Assembly (NCBI RefSeq): GCF_900155935.1
Contig: NZ_FTLW01000002.1
Span: forward strand, 186,001 to 250,000
From: Solilutibacter tolerans
GTDB lineage: Bacteria > Pseudomonadota > Gammaproteobacteria > Xanthomonadales > Xanthomonadaceae
DNA length: 64,000 nucleotides
Reading direction: 5' to 3'
How positions within the stretch are numbered: position 1 is the first letter of the stretch; each line of letters begins with the position of its first letter. Of the stretch, positions 1 through 9,894 are shown piece after piece. A program made the position numbers and the translations under genes. The notes under the pieces are model-generated. The model did no database searches. It was not told where the DNA came from and was given only the letters and a program-made list of their open reading frames with translations.

Positions 1-208
1 CCACCTGGCCGGACTCGATGACATACATGGTGCGACCGGTGTCGCCTTCGGCGAACAGCTGCTCGCCTGCGGCCAGATGGATGCGGCGTCCTCCGGTGGC
101 AAAAAAAGCCCGCTCATGGTCGGACACAAGGTAGCCATCCCGTACACTGCTGCGCACGGCATCCGGCTTCCTTAGCATCACTTCTGCCCCGCTTTCCCCG
201 CTGTCCAT
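1..208 (-). CDS. Cyclic nucleotide-binding domain (Crp/Fnr-type) protein, 5' end only
   Basis: The first 69 codons of a gene that runs off the left edge. The translation begins MDSGESGAEVMLRKPDAV and moves into a typical cNMP-binding beta-roll segment, with LAAGEQLFAEGDTGRTMYVI followed by ESGQV. That pattern is the conserved start of a cyclic nucleotide-binding domain. The full protein is probably a Crp/Fnr-type transcription factor, but the C-terminal HTH would lie outside the window, so a stand-alone cNMP-sensing protein is equally possible. Two dyads that resemble CRP and FNR boxes lie within 135 bp upstream, which would fit autoregulation. Confidence 0.75.
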   Translation of the reverse strand, partial: MDSGESGAEVMLRKPDAVRSSVRDGYLVSDHERAFFATGGRRIHLAAGEQLFAEGDTGRTMYVIESGQV

Positions 209-275
209 GTCTCTGGCCCAGCCCTTAGACCTTTGAATATATCACCAGCTTGTCAAGCTTTCGATCCTGCTGGCA

Positions 276-293
276 TCGTGATGCACGTCACGA
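276..293. promoter_or_regulatory. CRP-like palindrome upstream of the cNMP-binding gene
   Basis: TCGTGATGCACGTCACGA has perfect 6-bp inverted arms around a 6-nt spacer. It matches the CRP/Clp architecture TGTGA-N6-TCACA except for the outermost base of each half-site. It lies about 68 bp upstream of the start codon of the Crp/Fnr-type gene, a normal operator distance. The palindrome is seen directly. Binding by a Crp-family protein is inference. Confidence 0.5.
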
Positions 294-326
294 AATAATA
301 GCCCCCCAGGGCTGTTTCCTGAATCA

Positions 327-340
327 TTCATCATGATCAA
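327..340. promoter_or_regulatory. FNR-box-like site
   Basis: TTCATCATGATCAA differs at one base from the FNR consensus TTGAT-N4-ATCAA. It lies about 120 bp upstream of the cNMP-binding-domain gene and 34 bp from the neighbouring CRP-like palindrome. It could be a chance match in a non-coding stretch, so confidence is modest. Confidence 0.35.
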
Positions 341-460
341 GGGCTGAGTGAATCCGAAAAGCCTCCTGCGGCAGACGCAATCGCTCGTGATTCAAGGCGA
401 GAGAGGCATCGGCCAGGCCGCAACAAGTCGCGACATGGCCGACACCTCATACGGATGACC

Positions 461-2980
461 TCAGTTTGTGACCATCACCAGTAGCGGATAACGACTGGTT
501 TCGGACGCCGGGGCAAACGCCCCGGTTGCCATGTTGATGGTGTAGTAACGCAATCCGTTGGCTGGATCCTTTGTTGAAGTCCAAAAGGTGCCTGTCTGGT
601 ATGCGGCAGGCCTGTTCGGCTGGCCTTGCAAACTCACCGCTTCCGACAGCGTCAACATGCGCACGTTGATTTGCGTGTTTACATAGGTATCCAACCTGCC
701 GTAGATCTCACCCGAGGGGTAGGTTTGTTTCAGGATCGTCTTCCAGCTGTTCATCTGTCGCGCAGAGGCGTTGATGTACAGGTCTGCGCCATTGAAGTAC
801 AGATTTGTGCCTGCAAGTTTCCAATGGTTTGTCATGCTCAAGTTGGTGGTGTCGATTCTCGGGTCGCCGACATCGGCATAGTCATCGGAGAACACCACCT
901 TGCTCTCGGCATCGGCCATCGCGCCCGTTTCGTCAGTCCATCGCCAAGCCAATTGCACTGACCCAGAGGCCGATGCATTGCTGCGGGTGTAACTGATGGT
1001 GCTCAGCATGCCCCGGACCAGATCAGGCGTCGCTTGTGCATCGAGGGTGATGCGCAGCACACCATCCACTACCGACATGGTGCCAATGGCCACACCTTGC
1101 ACCATAACGGGAGCCGAAGCATTGACGCGATTACCGGCGAGCCAGAAGCCATCTTCCGCCGGCACCGCACCGCCTTTACGCTGAATGGTCAACTGGTGGC
1201 CGTTGAAGTTGCCACTGCCCGCCACATCAGGATCGGACACGCTGGCCCGAGTGCCGATCAGCACATCAGGCATGCCCTCGCGCTTGATCGCATAGGGCTG
1301 GCCAAAGCTACGGTCGAAGTTGCCATCCACCCGAATGCGGGCCAACGCTACGTCATAGGCCATTTTGTCCTGGTCGAAGCTGGACCCCAATAGCATCAGG
1401 TCTCCATTGCTCTCCAGGTACATCGCCTCCACGTTGTCGAGGTAGCCGCCAATTTCATAATAGGCACGTCCGTTGAAGCCGAACGCTGTGTCAGGCTGGC
1501 CGTTGGCGAGATAGCGCACAGCCGCAAAGTTGTCACGCCCACTCCAATGATCGAATCCCGCCATGCCCGCCGCCACGATGCGACCATCAGGCATGACTTT
1601 CACGTCATAGCCGCGGTCATTCAATGAAGCGAAGTTGGTCGATATCTTGCCACCCGTGCCGAAGCTGGCATCGACCAAACCATCGGGCATGAATCGCGTG
1701 ATGATGAAGTCGTGACTGCCGATCTCGGTCGTATCCGAATAGCCGGCCACGACTACGCGACCATCGCTGGCGACATCCATGCGAATGCCTGTTTCCCAGA
1801 AACTGGTATTGGGAGCGACCACATGGCCCCCAGCACCAAACGAAGTATCGATCTGTCCGTTCGCCGCGAAACGCATCAGGCCGACCCGCCCGCTTATACC
1901 CCCAGACAGGAGGATCTTGCCGTCGGCCAGCAAAGCTACGTCGCTGGGAATGTCCTCGGCGTCGCTATTGTTGTATCGAGGGACCTCATGGCTGTTTTTT
2001 CCACCTTGCCCGAATGAGGTGTCGATGCTGCCGTTCGCATTGAAGCGGGCAACGGCGAAATTGACAGCCTGGTTGACGATCGCCTGAGCAGGACCAGCGA
2101 CAATGATCTTGCCGTCGCTCGCGATTGCAACACCGTTGATCCATTCACTGCCGCCGACGAAATCCAACTCCACCTTGCCGCCGCTGCCGAAGCTGGTGTC
2201 GAGCGCGCCATTTGCGTCATACCTTGCCAAGGCGAAATTGATGTTGCCGGCGCGCGCAGTGCTCCCTGCAACGACGATGCGTCCATCCGGCTGAATGACC
2301 GGATCCGCATAGATGGCATCGTTCCCACCTGAAAAATCGGTCCGCACAATCCCCTGATCGCCGAAGGTGGTATCGAGCACGCCATTGGCATTTACTCGCA
2401 TCAGCAGAAAATCATGCGCGGTGGACGTAGTGTTGGTAGTACCCGCCAACAAATACTTGCCATCGGCGGTCTTCGCGATGCCAAACCCGCTATCACGCAA
2501 CCCGGCCACATCGATGGTGACGGCACCATATCGACCGGCGCTGAAGACAGGGGCATCGTTGACATTGGCCACCGCAGCCGTCGCCGCACTGGTTCGCGAC
2601 TCGGAGAAGCCTGCGTTGTCCGCATAACTGACACGCACCGCAACGGTCTTGCCCACTTCCGCCTGGGTCAACATATAGATGCTGCCCGTAGCGCCGGCGA
2701 TCTCCACGCCATTGGCCAACCACTGGTAATTGATGCTGGCCGGTACGCCATTGCCATCACTGACGACGGCACTCAATTGCTGATTCTGGCTGGCTGTGCC
2801 AGTGATTGACACGGCACCCGGTTGGTTGGTCGCCGCCGGCGTACCGCCGCCCGAGCCTCCACCCCCGCCGCCCCCGCATGCAGCGAGCGCAAGCATCGCA
2901 ACCGCCAACATCGCCCCTCTGATACCGGTACGCACACAAGCGCGGCCGGCCCGCTTTGCAAACAGGACACTCGAATCCAT
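461..2980 (-). CDS. Delta-60 repeat lipoprotein
   Basis: A secreted lipoprotein of 839 residues. The N-terminus has a hydrophobic signal ending in the lipobox LAAC (Cys about residue 35), followed by a Gly-rich linker. An Ig-like segment (about residues 50-140, YQWLANG signature) leads into seven repeats of the delta-60 type. Each repeat carries an [N/D]G-x-x-D-x-[ST/A]FG motif and an xDGkIlxxG strand. Such repeats are thought to form a beta-propeller-like fold on the cell surface. A cadherin-like segment and a unique C-terminal 140 residues follow. No catalytic motif is visible and the function is unknown. It stands alone, with about 200 bp before the aceA terminator side and 250 bp before the cNMP gene. 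Confidence 0.85.
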   Translation of the reverse strand: MDSSVLFAKRAGRACVRTGIRGAMLAVAMLALAACGGGGGGGSGGGTPAATNQPGAVSITGTASQNQQLSAVVSDGNGVPASINYQWLANGVEIAGATGSIYMLTQAEVGKTVAVRVSYADNAGFSESRTSAATAAVANVNDAPVFSAGRYGAVTIDVAGLRDSGFGIAKTADGKYLLAGTTNTTSTAHDFLLMRVNANGVLDTTFGDQGIVRTDFSGGNDAIYADPVIQPDGRIVVAGSTARAGNINFALARYDANGALDTSFGSGGKVELDFVGGSEWINGVAIASDGKIIVAGPAQAIVNQAVNFAVARFNANGSIDTSFGQGGKNSHEVPRYNNSDAEDIPSDVALLADGKILLSGGISGRVGLMRFAANGQIDTSFGAGGHVVAPNTSFWETGIRMDVASDGRVVVAGYSDTTEIGSHDFIITRFMPDGLVDASFGTGGKISTNFASLNDRGYDVKVMPDGRIVAAGMAGFDHWSGRDNFAAVRYLANGQPDTAFGFNGRAYYEIGGYLDNVEAMYLESNGDLMLLGSSFDQDKMAYDVALARIRVDGNFDRSFGQPYAIKREGMPDVLIGTRASVSDPDVAGSGNFNGHQLTIQRKGGAVPAEDGFWLAGNRVNASAPVMVQGVAIGTMSVVDGVLRITLDAQATPDLVRGMLSTISYTRSNASASGSVQLAWRWTDETGAMADAESKVVFSDDYADVGDPRIDTTNLSMTNHWKLAGTNLYFNGADLYINASARQMNSWKTILKQTYPSGEIYGRLDTYVNTQINVRMLTLSEAVSLQGQPNRPAAYQTGTFWTSTKDPANGLRYYTINMATGAFAPASETSRYPLLVMVTN

Positions 2981-3141
2981 GACTCCCCTTGTTCACCCTG
3001 CGCGGTGTCACTCCCCTGTGACGCTGCCGGCTTAGTCGTGCAGCGGATGATAACCAAGCTCAAACTCACCTGACATACATGCTGCGTGTCATGGGTCTCA
3101 GATGATGCTTCTCATCGCACCGAATGCCTTCAAAACCCAAC

Positions 3142-3170
3142 CCCGCCATTCGCTATGCACGAATGGCGGG
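3142..3170 (-). terminator. Rho-independent terminator of aceA
   Basis: A perfect 11-bp stem (CCCGCCATTCG / CGAATGGCGGG) with a 7-nt loop sits 14 bp past the aceA stop. On the minus strand it is followed by a T-containing tail (GTTGGGTTTTG). The tail is not a pure T-run, but stem strength and position fit termination of the aceB-aceA transcript. Confidence 0.7.
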
Positions 3171-3183
3171 ATTGCGGCATGGC

Positions 3184-4479
<1,296 letters not shown>

Positions 4480-4556
4480 GGCGATGTCCTTGAATGTCTT
4501 GAGATGAGGGTGTGGATGGGTGATGCGAATTCGTTTTGCGTGCTGGCCGCGTGCAG

Positions 4557-6197
4557 TCAGTCGATGCGCTCGTAGGCAGGCAAGGTGAGGAATTCGGCCA
4601 GGGTGTCGCTGCGCGTGAGTTCCACCAGCAGCTGGATGGCCTCGGGCACGCGCGTCTTGCCGGGGAAGTCGCCTTCGGCGGCCAGGCGCGAAGGCAGGCC
4701 GATCAGCGCGCGTTCCAGCAGGGCGAAATCCATCGGGGTACCGTCATCCAGATGCAACGGCTGGCGGCCTTCGCGCTCGGGATCAGCATCGAAGTGCAGC
4801 CACTGCCACAGCTGCGCACGGGCGATCTCGGCGGTGGCGGCGTCTTCCATTAGCCAATGGATCGGCACGCAACCATTGCCATCCAGCCATGCGGCGAGAT
4901 AGCGCACGCAGACTTCGACATTGCCCTCGAAGCCTTTGGCAGTCACGGTGCCGCGGCTGGGCTTGAGCAGGTCGGCAGCAGTGACATCCACATCATCCCG
5001 CGACACGGCTTGCTGGTTCGCTTGCGGCATGTGCGAATCGAAGATCTCGCGGGCCAGCGGGATGAGCGCGGGATGTGCGACCCAGGTGCCGTCATGGCCT
5101 GCGGTCACTTCACGCAGTTTGTCGGCGCGCACGCGGGCCAGCGCTTGCTCGTTCGCTTGCGAATCGACCGAAATCGGAATCTGCGCAGCCATGCCGCCCA
5201 TCGCGTGCGCACCGCGACGATGGCAGGTCTTGATGAGGAGTTCCGAATACGCCTTGAGGAAAGGCTGCGTCATCGTCACCTGTCCGCGCTCGGGCAGGAC
5301 GCGATCACGATGCGCGCGCAGCGTCTTGATGTAGCTGAAGATGTAATCCCAGCGGCCGCAGTTGAGGCCGACGATGCGCGATTTCAGCGCGTGCAGGATT
5401 TCGTCCATCTCGAACGCGGCAGGCAACGTCTCGATCAGTACCGTCGCCTTCATCTGACCATTCGGCAGGCCAAGTTCGGTTTCGATGTGATCCATCACCG
5501 CGTTCCAGAGCGCGGCTTCTTCCATCGACTGCAGTTTCGGCAGATAAAAATACGGGCCGCGATCCTTGGCCGCGAGCGTCTTCGCGTTGTGGAAGGCGAA
5601 CAGGCCGAGATCAAAAAGTGATGCCGACATGCGCTCGCCATCGACGAGCACATGTTTCTCGTCCAGATGCCAACCGCGTGGCCGCACGATCAGCACCGCA
5701 CGCTCAGCTTCAGGTTTCAGCGCGTAGTGCTTGCCGGGCTTGCCATTCAGAGCGGGAGCGGTGAATTCGAGCGTGCCGACGACCGCGCCCTGCATTGCCA
5801 ACTGCCCTTCGATCACATTGGCCCACGTCGGCGACGTGGAATCTTCGAAGTCCGCCATGTAGCACTGCGCGCCGGAGTTGAGCGCGTTGATGACCATCTT
5901 GGGATCGACCGGGCCGGTGATCTCGACGCGGCGGTCGGCCAGCGCCGCGGGGATCGGGGCGACGCGCCAGTCGCTGGCGCGGATATCGGCGGTATCGGTG
6001 CGGAAGTCCGGCAGCGCACCGGCATCAAAACGCGCCTGGCGGGCGGCGCGGGCCTTGAGGCGCATCTGGCGCTGGCCGTCAAAGCGGCAATGCAGGCCCA
6101 GCAGGAAGGACTGCGCCTCCGGGGTCAGGACACGGTCCTGCCCTTCGGTGCGGGCGGTGATTTCGAGATCATCGTGGGGCTTGAGTACCGCGGACAT
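4557..6197 (-). CDS. aceB: Malate synthase A
   Basis: Condenses glyoxylate with acetyl-CoA to malate, the second step of the glyoxylate bypass. The 546-residue protein contains the malate synthase A signature [12 protein letters not shown], the [11 protein letters not shown] segment and the C-terminal [11 protein letters not shown] typical of AceB-type rather than GlcB-type enzymes. It is the first gene of an aceB-aceA unit and is transcribed away from a LysR-type regulator. The 123-bp region between them holds two 21-bp dyads that are good operator candidates. Confidence 0.97.
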   Translation of the reverse strand: MSAVLKPHDDLEITARTEGQDRVLTPEAQSFLLGLHCRFDGQRQMRLKARAARQARFDAGALPDFRTDTADIRASDWRVAPIPAALADRRVEITGPVDPKMVINALNSGAQCYMADFEDSTSPTWANVIEGQLAMQGAVVGTLEFTAPALNGKPGKHYALKPEAERAVLIVRPRGWHLDEKHVLVDGERMSASLFDLGLFAFHNAKTLAAKDRGPYFYLPKLQSMEEAALWNAVMDHIETELGLPNGQMKATVLIETLPAAFEMDEILHALKSRIVGLNCGRWDYIFSYIKTLRAHRDRVLPERGQVTMTQPFLKAYSELLIKTCHRRGAHAMGGMAAQIPISVDSQANEQALARVRADKLREVTAGHDGTWVAHPALIPLAREIFDSHMPQANQQAVSRDDVDVTAADLLKPSRGTVTAKGFEGNVEVCVRYLAAWLDGNGCVPIHWLMEDAATAEIARAQLWQWLHFDADPEREGRQPLHLDDGTPMDFALLERALIGLPSRLAAEGDFPGKTRVPEAIQLLVELTRSDTLAEFLTLPAYERID

Positions 6198-6252
6198 CCG
6201 ATGCGTGCTCCGGTTTTGCTGTGACGCACAACATCCGGCCCCGCATGGCTAT

Positions 6253-6273
6253 TTGACAAACTAGAGTTGTCAA
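6253..6273. promoter_or_regulatory. Dyad 1 in the aceB/lysR intergenic region
   Basis: TTGACAA-N7-TTGTCAA is a perfect 7-bp inverted repeat between the divergent aceB and LysR genes. Its size and T...A ends fit a LysR-type operator. TTGACA could also serve as a -35 element. The structure is seen directly and the role is inferred. Confidence 0.5.
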
Positions 6274-6278
6274 TGATT

Positions 6279-6299
6279 AGTATTAATTAAGTAAATACT
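6279..6299. promoter_or_regulatory. Dyad 2 in the aceB/lysR intergenic region
   Basis: AGTATT-N9-AATACT is a second 21-bp dyad beginning five bases after the first, within a very AT-rich stretch ending about 20 bp before the LysR start codon. Together the two may form the recognition and activation sites of the divergent LysR regulator, or this one may overlap its promoter. Confidence 0.4.
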
Positions 6300-6320
6300 T
6301 TCAAATGGCGCGATCGGTGT

Positions 6321-7286
6321 ATGGCCCAAGCCACTGAATTTCCGCGCTTTTCCTACAAAGGCAGCCGCCTCAAACCGCTGCGCGCGTTCTGCCAAGTCGC
6401 CCGCTTGGGGTCGATTTCGCGCGCCGCCGAGGCCCTGTTCCTCAGCCAGCCCGCTGTCAGCCTGCAGATCCAGGCGCTGGAGCGGGAGTTTGGCAGCCGC
6501 CTGTTCGACCGCAGCGGGCGACGCCTCACCCTGACCCGCGAAGGCGAGCTGCTGTACGAGATGGCGCGCCCCTTGGTGGAAGGACTGGACGGGCTGGAGG
6601 CCGCCTTTCGCGAAAAACTGACCGGGCTGGATGCAGGCGAGCTGCACGTGGCCGCCGGCTCATCGACCATCCTCTACCTGTTGCCGCAGATCGTCGGCGC
6701 CTTCCGTGCCGCGCACCCGGACGTGCGCCTGACCCTGCACAACGTGACCGGCGCAGGTGGCCTGGAGCTGTTGCGCTCGGACAAGGTGGATCTCGCGTTC
6801 GGCTCGATGCTGGATGTGCCGGCGGATCTCGACTACGCGCCCATCCACGAATTCGAGCCGATGTTGATCATGCCGCCGGATCATCCCTTGGCTGCGAAGC
6901 AGAAGATCGACCTGACCGATCTCTCGCCTTATGGCTTGATCCTGCCACCGCAGCGCCTCACCACGTATCGCCTGATTGACCTGGTCTTCCAGCGAGCACG
7001 CGTGCCCTACACGGTGGCGCTGGAAGTCGGCGGCTGGGAAGTGATCAAGCAGTACGTGGCGATGGGACAAGGCATCAGCATCGTCACTGCGTTCTGCATC
7101 ACCGAGACCGATCGCGCACGTCTGGCCACGCGATCACTCGCAAAGTTCTTTCCTTCGCGCAGCTATGGCGTGGTCAAGCGTCGCGGCAAGTTTCTCTCGC
7201 CGCAGGCGCGCGCGTTTGTCGATCTCATCCAACCCAACCTGCTCGCGCCGCGCGGCTACGACCAGACCGGGCATTCGGACCGTTGA
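6321..7286 (+). CDS. LysR-family transcriptional regulator, divergent from aceB
   Basis: A 321-residue LysR-type regulator. The N-terminal winged HTH (about residues 17-77) shows the family pattern LRAFCQVARLGSISRAAEAL followed by SQPAVSLQIQALE. A substrate-binding domain of the CysB/Cbl-like subgroup fills the rest. Its position head to head with aceB, with two dyads in between, suggests that it controls the glyoxylate bypass and itself. The effector cannot be read from sequence. It converges with the cyanophycinase fusion gene, from which it is separated by only a few bases. Confidence 0.9.
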   Translation: MAQATEFPRFSYKGSRLKPLRAFCQVARLGSISRAAEALFLSQPAVSLQIQALEREFGSRLFDRSGRRLTLTREGELLYEMARPLVEGLDGLEAAFREKLTGLDAGELHVAAGSSTILYLLPQIVGAFRAAHPDVRLTLHNVTGAGGLELLRSDKVDLAFGSMLDVPADLDYAPIHEFEPMLIMPPDHPLAAKQKIDLTDLSPYGLILPPQRLTTYRLIDLVFQRARVPYTVALEVGGWEVIKQYVAMGQGISIVTAFCITETDRARLATRSLAKFFPSRSYGVVKRRGKFLSPQARAFVDLIQPNLLAPRGYDQTGHSDR

Positions 7287-7292
7287 AATCAT

Positions 7293-9239
7293 TCAGCGCG
7301 GCGGCATCGCCAATGTATCCGTCTTGTAGATCGCCACATGCGGCACACCGTCCGCACCGATCCAGCCGCGATACATGCCACCCGTGTTAAACGGGAAGGC
7401 CACGCTGCCATCCGCGCCCAATGCGATCGCGCCACCATCGCCGCCGGCCTTGGGGATGTCGCGATTGATCACACGATCGGCTGAACGTGCCAGCGGGTCA
7501 CCAGACAAGCGTACCCGCGCGCAGATTTCATGCGCCGCGGCGGCGCGTATATAGAACTCGCCCCAGCCCGTGCCGGACACCGCGCAGCGATCATCCGCCC
7601 AGGTACCTGCGCCGATGATCGGTGAATCGCCGACGCGGCCGTAACGCTTGTTGGTCATGCCGCCGGTCGAAGTGCCCGCAGCCAAGTGGCCCTTGCCATC
7701 CAGCGCGAGCGCGCCGACCGTGCCGAAATACGCCTTGCCGGGCAGCACTTGCGAGGTGTTCGAGGCTTGCGTTGCACGCTCTTCTGCGAGCGCCTTTTGC
7801 AGAGCGCGCCAGCGCTTCTCTGTGTAGAAATATTTGGGGTCGACCAGCGCCACGTCCTGCGTTTTGGCGAAGGCTTCTGCGCCATCGCCCACCATCATCA
7901 CGTGCCTGGACTTGTCCATGATCGCGCGCGCCAAAGTGATCGGGTTCTTGACCCGATGCAGGCCCGCCGCCGCGCCTGCCTTGCCGCTGGCACCATCCAT
8001 CAACGAGGTATCCAGTTCGTTGCGGCCATCGTGGGTGAACACCGCGCCACGTCCTGCGTTGAACTGCGGCGCATCTTCCAGCACCACGATCGCCGCCTGC
8101 ACCGCATCCACCGACGATGCACCCGCTTTCAGCTTGGCGTGACCGGCGCGCAACGCAGCTTCCAGCGCAGCGCGCGCGGCGACTTCTTCCGCCTCGGTCA
8201 AATCGCCTGGCTCCACGCCCGCGCCACCATGAATCACCAGCATCGGGGTATCGAGCGCCACCAGCACGCCATCACGCACGGCATAGCGGCGTTCGGCCAA
8301 GGGCTTGTCGACGCGGCCAGAAGGCAGATGCAGCACGGAGCCGACGCCCGCCGTCACGGTGTCGATGCGCGCAAGATTCATCGCCTCATCTTCAACCTGT
8401 TTCTCGGCAAAACCGCCGCGCACGATAATCGCCCCGGCACCCGGCGCGGTGGCATACACCCGCGCGATGCCATCGCCTTCCACCGCTACGGCGGCGTCTT
8501 CGTCCACGCCGAGGCCAATCAGCGGATGTCCGGCCATCACCTCGCCCTTCGCCACGAAGGCGATCAGCCGGCCCAGGCGGCTGCGCTCGCTGAAGTGTGT
8601 ATCGGTGATAACGCCTTTGAGCAGCGCGATCTTGAGGAAATCGGTTTCGATGGTGTTGCCGTCGCCGAGCGGATCGGCCAATGCGCGCGGGCTGGTCTGG
8701 CTGCCGCCATCCATCGCGCCATAAAGGTATTCGCCCTGCATCGCGAGACCCGCACTGGTGCCGCCAAGTGGCTTGCCTGCACGCACATGCGCATCGAGCG
8801 CAGCGCCGACTGGAGTACCGCGCCAGTAACGCACGTAGCGCGACTGGTCACCCCCGGCGATGAAGATGCCATCGGCGCGCTTGAGCGCAGCCAAAATGGT
8901 CTTGTCGCTCGCGGCATCGCGGTCCTTGAACACGAAAGTTTCGACCGACTGGATACCACCGACCTCGTTGAAGAATTCCTCGCCGATCTCACCCGCTTGC
9001 GAGGCGCGCAGCACCACGATGTGGCCATTGCCGGCCTTCTGCATGAACCAGCGCATCGCCTCGAAATTGCGGTCGCCGCCGCCCATCAGCAACAGTCCAG
9101 GCTCGACCTTGCCCGGCGTTTTCGCGCGGGTATCACCCAGCACGTAGTGACCCACATCCGCCGCCCACGCAGCCGTCATCGGCAGCACCCACAGGCACGT
9201 TGCCAGCAGCCAGGCCTTTCCTGTGCTTTGTTTGATCAT
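7293..9239 (-). CDS. Secreted cyanophycinase / isoaspartyl peptidase fusion
   Basis: A two-enzyme fusion of 648 residues with a Sec signal peptide ending near AWA. Residues about 35-320 form a peptidase S51 (cyanophycinase) domain. It has GGDQSR, the nucleophile motif GGTSAG, and DTHFSERSRLGRL, which matches the DQHF-x2-R-x-R-x2-R pocket of CphB except for Gln to Thr. Residues about 335-648 are an Ntn-hydrolase isoaspartyl peptidase/L-asparaginase domain with IHGGAG, FNAGRG, the autocleavage/nucleophile Thr in FGTVGA, and STGGMTNK. Cyanophycinase releases beta-Asp-Arg dipeptides and isoaspartyl peptidases split them, so one exported chain could do both steps. An ATG at 9239 is chosen because GGAGG lies 6 nt upstream; upstream ATGs at 9242 and 9254 are in frame. 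Divergent from the sigma/anti-sigma/TonB receptor genes. Confidence 0.88.
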   Translation of the reverse strand: MIKQSTGKAWLLATCLWVLPMTAAWAADVGHYVLGDTRAKTPGKVEPGLLLMGGGDRNFEAMRWFMQKAGNGHIVVLRASQAGEIGEEFFNEVGGIQSVETFVFKDRDAASDKTILAALKRADGIFIAGGDQSRYVRYWRGTPVGAALDAHVRAGKPLGGTSAGLAMQGEYLYGAMDGGSQTSPRALADPLGDGNTIETDFLKIALLKGVITDTHFSERSRLGRLIAFVAKGEVMAGHPLIGLGVDEDAAVAVEGDGIARVYATAPGAGAIIVRGGFAEKQVEDEAMNLARIDTVTAGVGSVLHLPSGRVDKPLAERRYAVRDGVLVALDTPMLVIHGGAGVEPGDLTEAEEVAARAALEAALRAGHAKLKAGASSVDAVQAAIVVLEDAPQFNAGRGAVFTHDGRNELDTSLMDGASGKAGAAAGLHRVKNPITLARAIMDKSRHVMMVGDGAEAFAKTQDVALVDPKYFYTEKRWRALQKALAEERATQASNTSQVLPGKAYFGTVGALALDGKGHLAAGTSTGGMTNKRYGRVGDSPIIGAGTWADDRCAVSGTGWGEFYIRAAAAHEICARVRLSGDPLARSADRVINRDIPKAGGDGGAIALGADGSVAFPFNTGGMYRGWIGADGVPHVAIYKTDTLAMPPR

Positions 9240-9330
9240 CATCGTCCTCCGCATGCGTGCAGTCCTGTTCCTAGACGAATGGAGATGCGCTTTCCCTCAT
9301 CATCCCGCGCTAATCAGCTATGGTGCGACT

Positions 9331-9894
9331 ATGGATGAGGATCTGGACCGCTGGTTCATCGAACACATCCTCGTCCACGAGGAAGCGCTGCAACGTTACC
9401 TCACGCGTTGCTGGCCTCATCGCGACGAGGTACGTGACCTGCGTCAGGAACTGTACGCACGCATCTATCAGGCGGCGGCTAAGTCACGCCCCACCTCGCC
9501 CAAATCGTTTTTGTTCTCCAGTGCGCGACACTTGATGGCCGATCGCGCCCGCCACGCACGCGTCGTGTCGATCGTGCCAATGGGTGATTTCGAGCCTTCG
9601 CACGTCTTGGTGGATGACGTCTCACCGGAGCGATGGTGCGGCGGCCGGGAAACACTGGCGCTATTGTCCGCCGCCTTCGACCGCTTGCCCGACCGTTGTC
9701 GCGAAGTGGTCTGGTTGCGGCGCGTCGAAGAACTGTCTCAGAAGGAAGTGGCCATGCGCATGGGCATCAGCGAAAAGACCGTGGAGAAGCACATCGCCAA
9801 AGGCATGCGCCTGCTGACCGACGCGCTGCATGCCGGCGAAGCCGCAGCGAGCGAGGCAGCGGCTGTGGACGACGAGCGTGAACAAGCCCACTGA
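9331..9894 (+). CDS. FecI-like ECF sigma factor
   Basis: A 187-residue extracytoplasmic-function sigma factor. Region 2 spans about residues 20-85, and region 4 (about 110-165) contains LPDRCREVVWLRR and the HTH ELSQKEVAMRMGISEKTVEKH, typical of FecI-type sigmas. The internal ATG at 9331 is preferred, because an in-frame start 108 bp upstream would overlap the divergent cyanophycinase gene and add a non-family leader. It overlaps the following FecR gene by 17 bp, which implies translational coupling. It probably directs polymerase to the TonB receptor gene downstream. Confidence 0.88.
   Translation: MDEDLDRWFIEHILVHEEALQRYLTRCWPHRDEVRDLRQELYARIYQAAAKSRPTSPKSFLFSSARHLMADRARHARVVSIVPMGDFEPSHVLVDDVSPERWCGGRETLALLSAAFDRLPDRCREVVWLRRVEELSQKEVAMRMGISEKTVEKHIAKGMRLLTDALHAGEAAASEAAAVDDEREQAH

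Noticed and set aside
7686-9338. Long plus-strand frame opposite the cyanophycinase fusion
   Set aside because: The minus-strand fusion has catalytic motifs in both halves. The plus frame is low-complexity and would also overlap the sigma factor in another frame.
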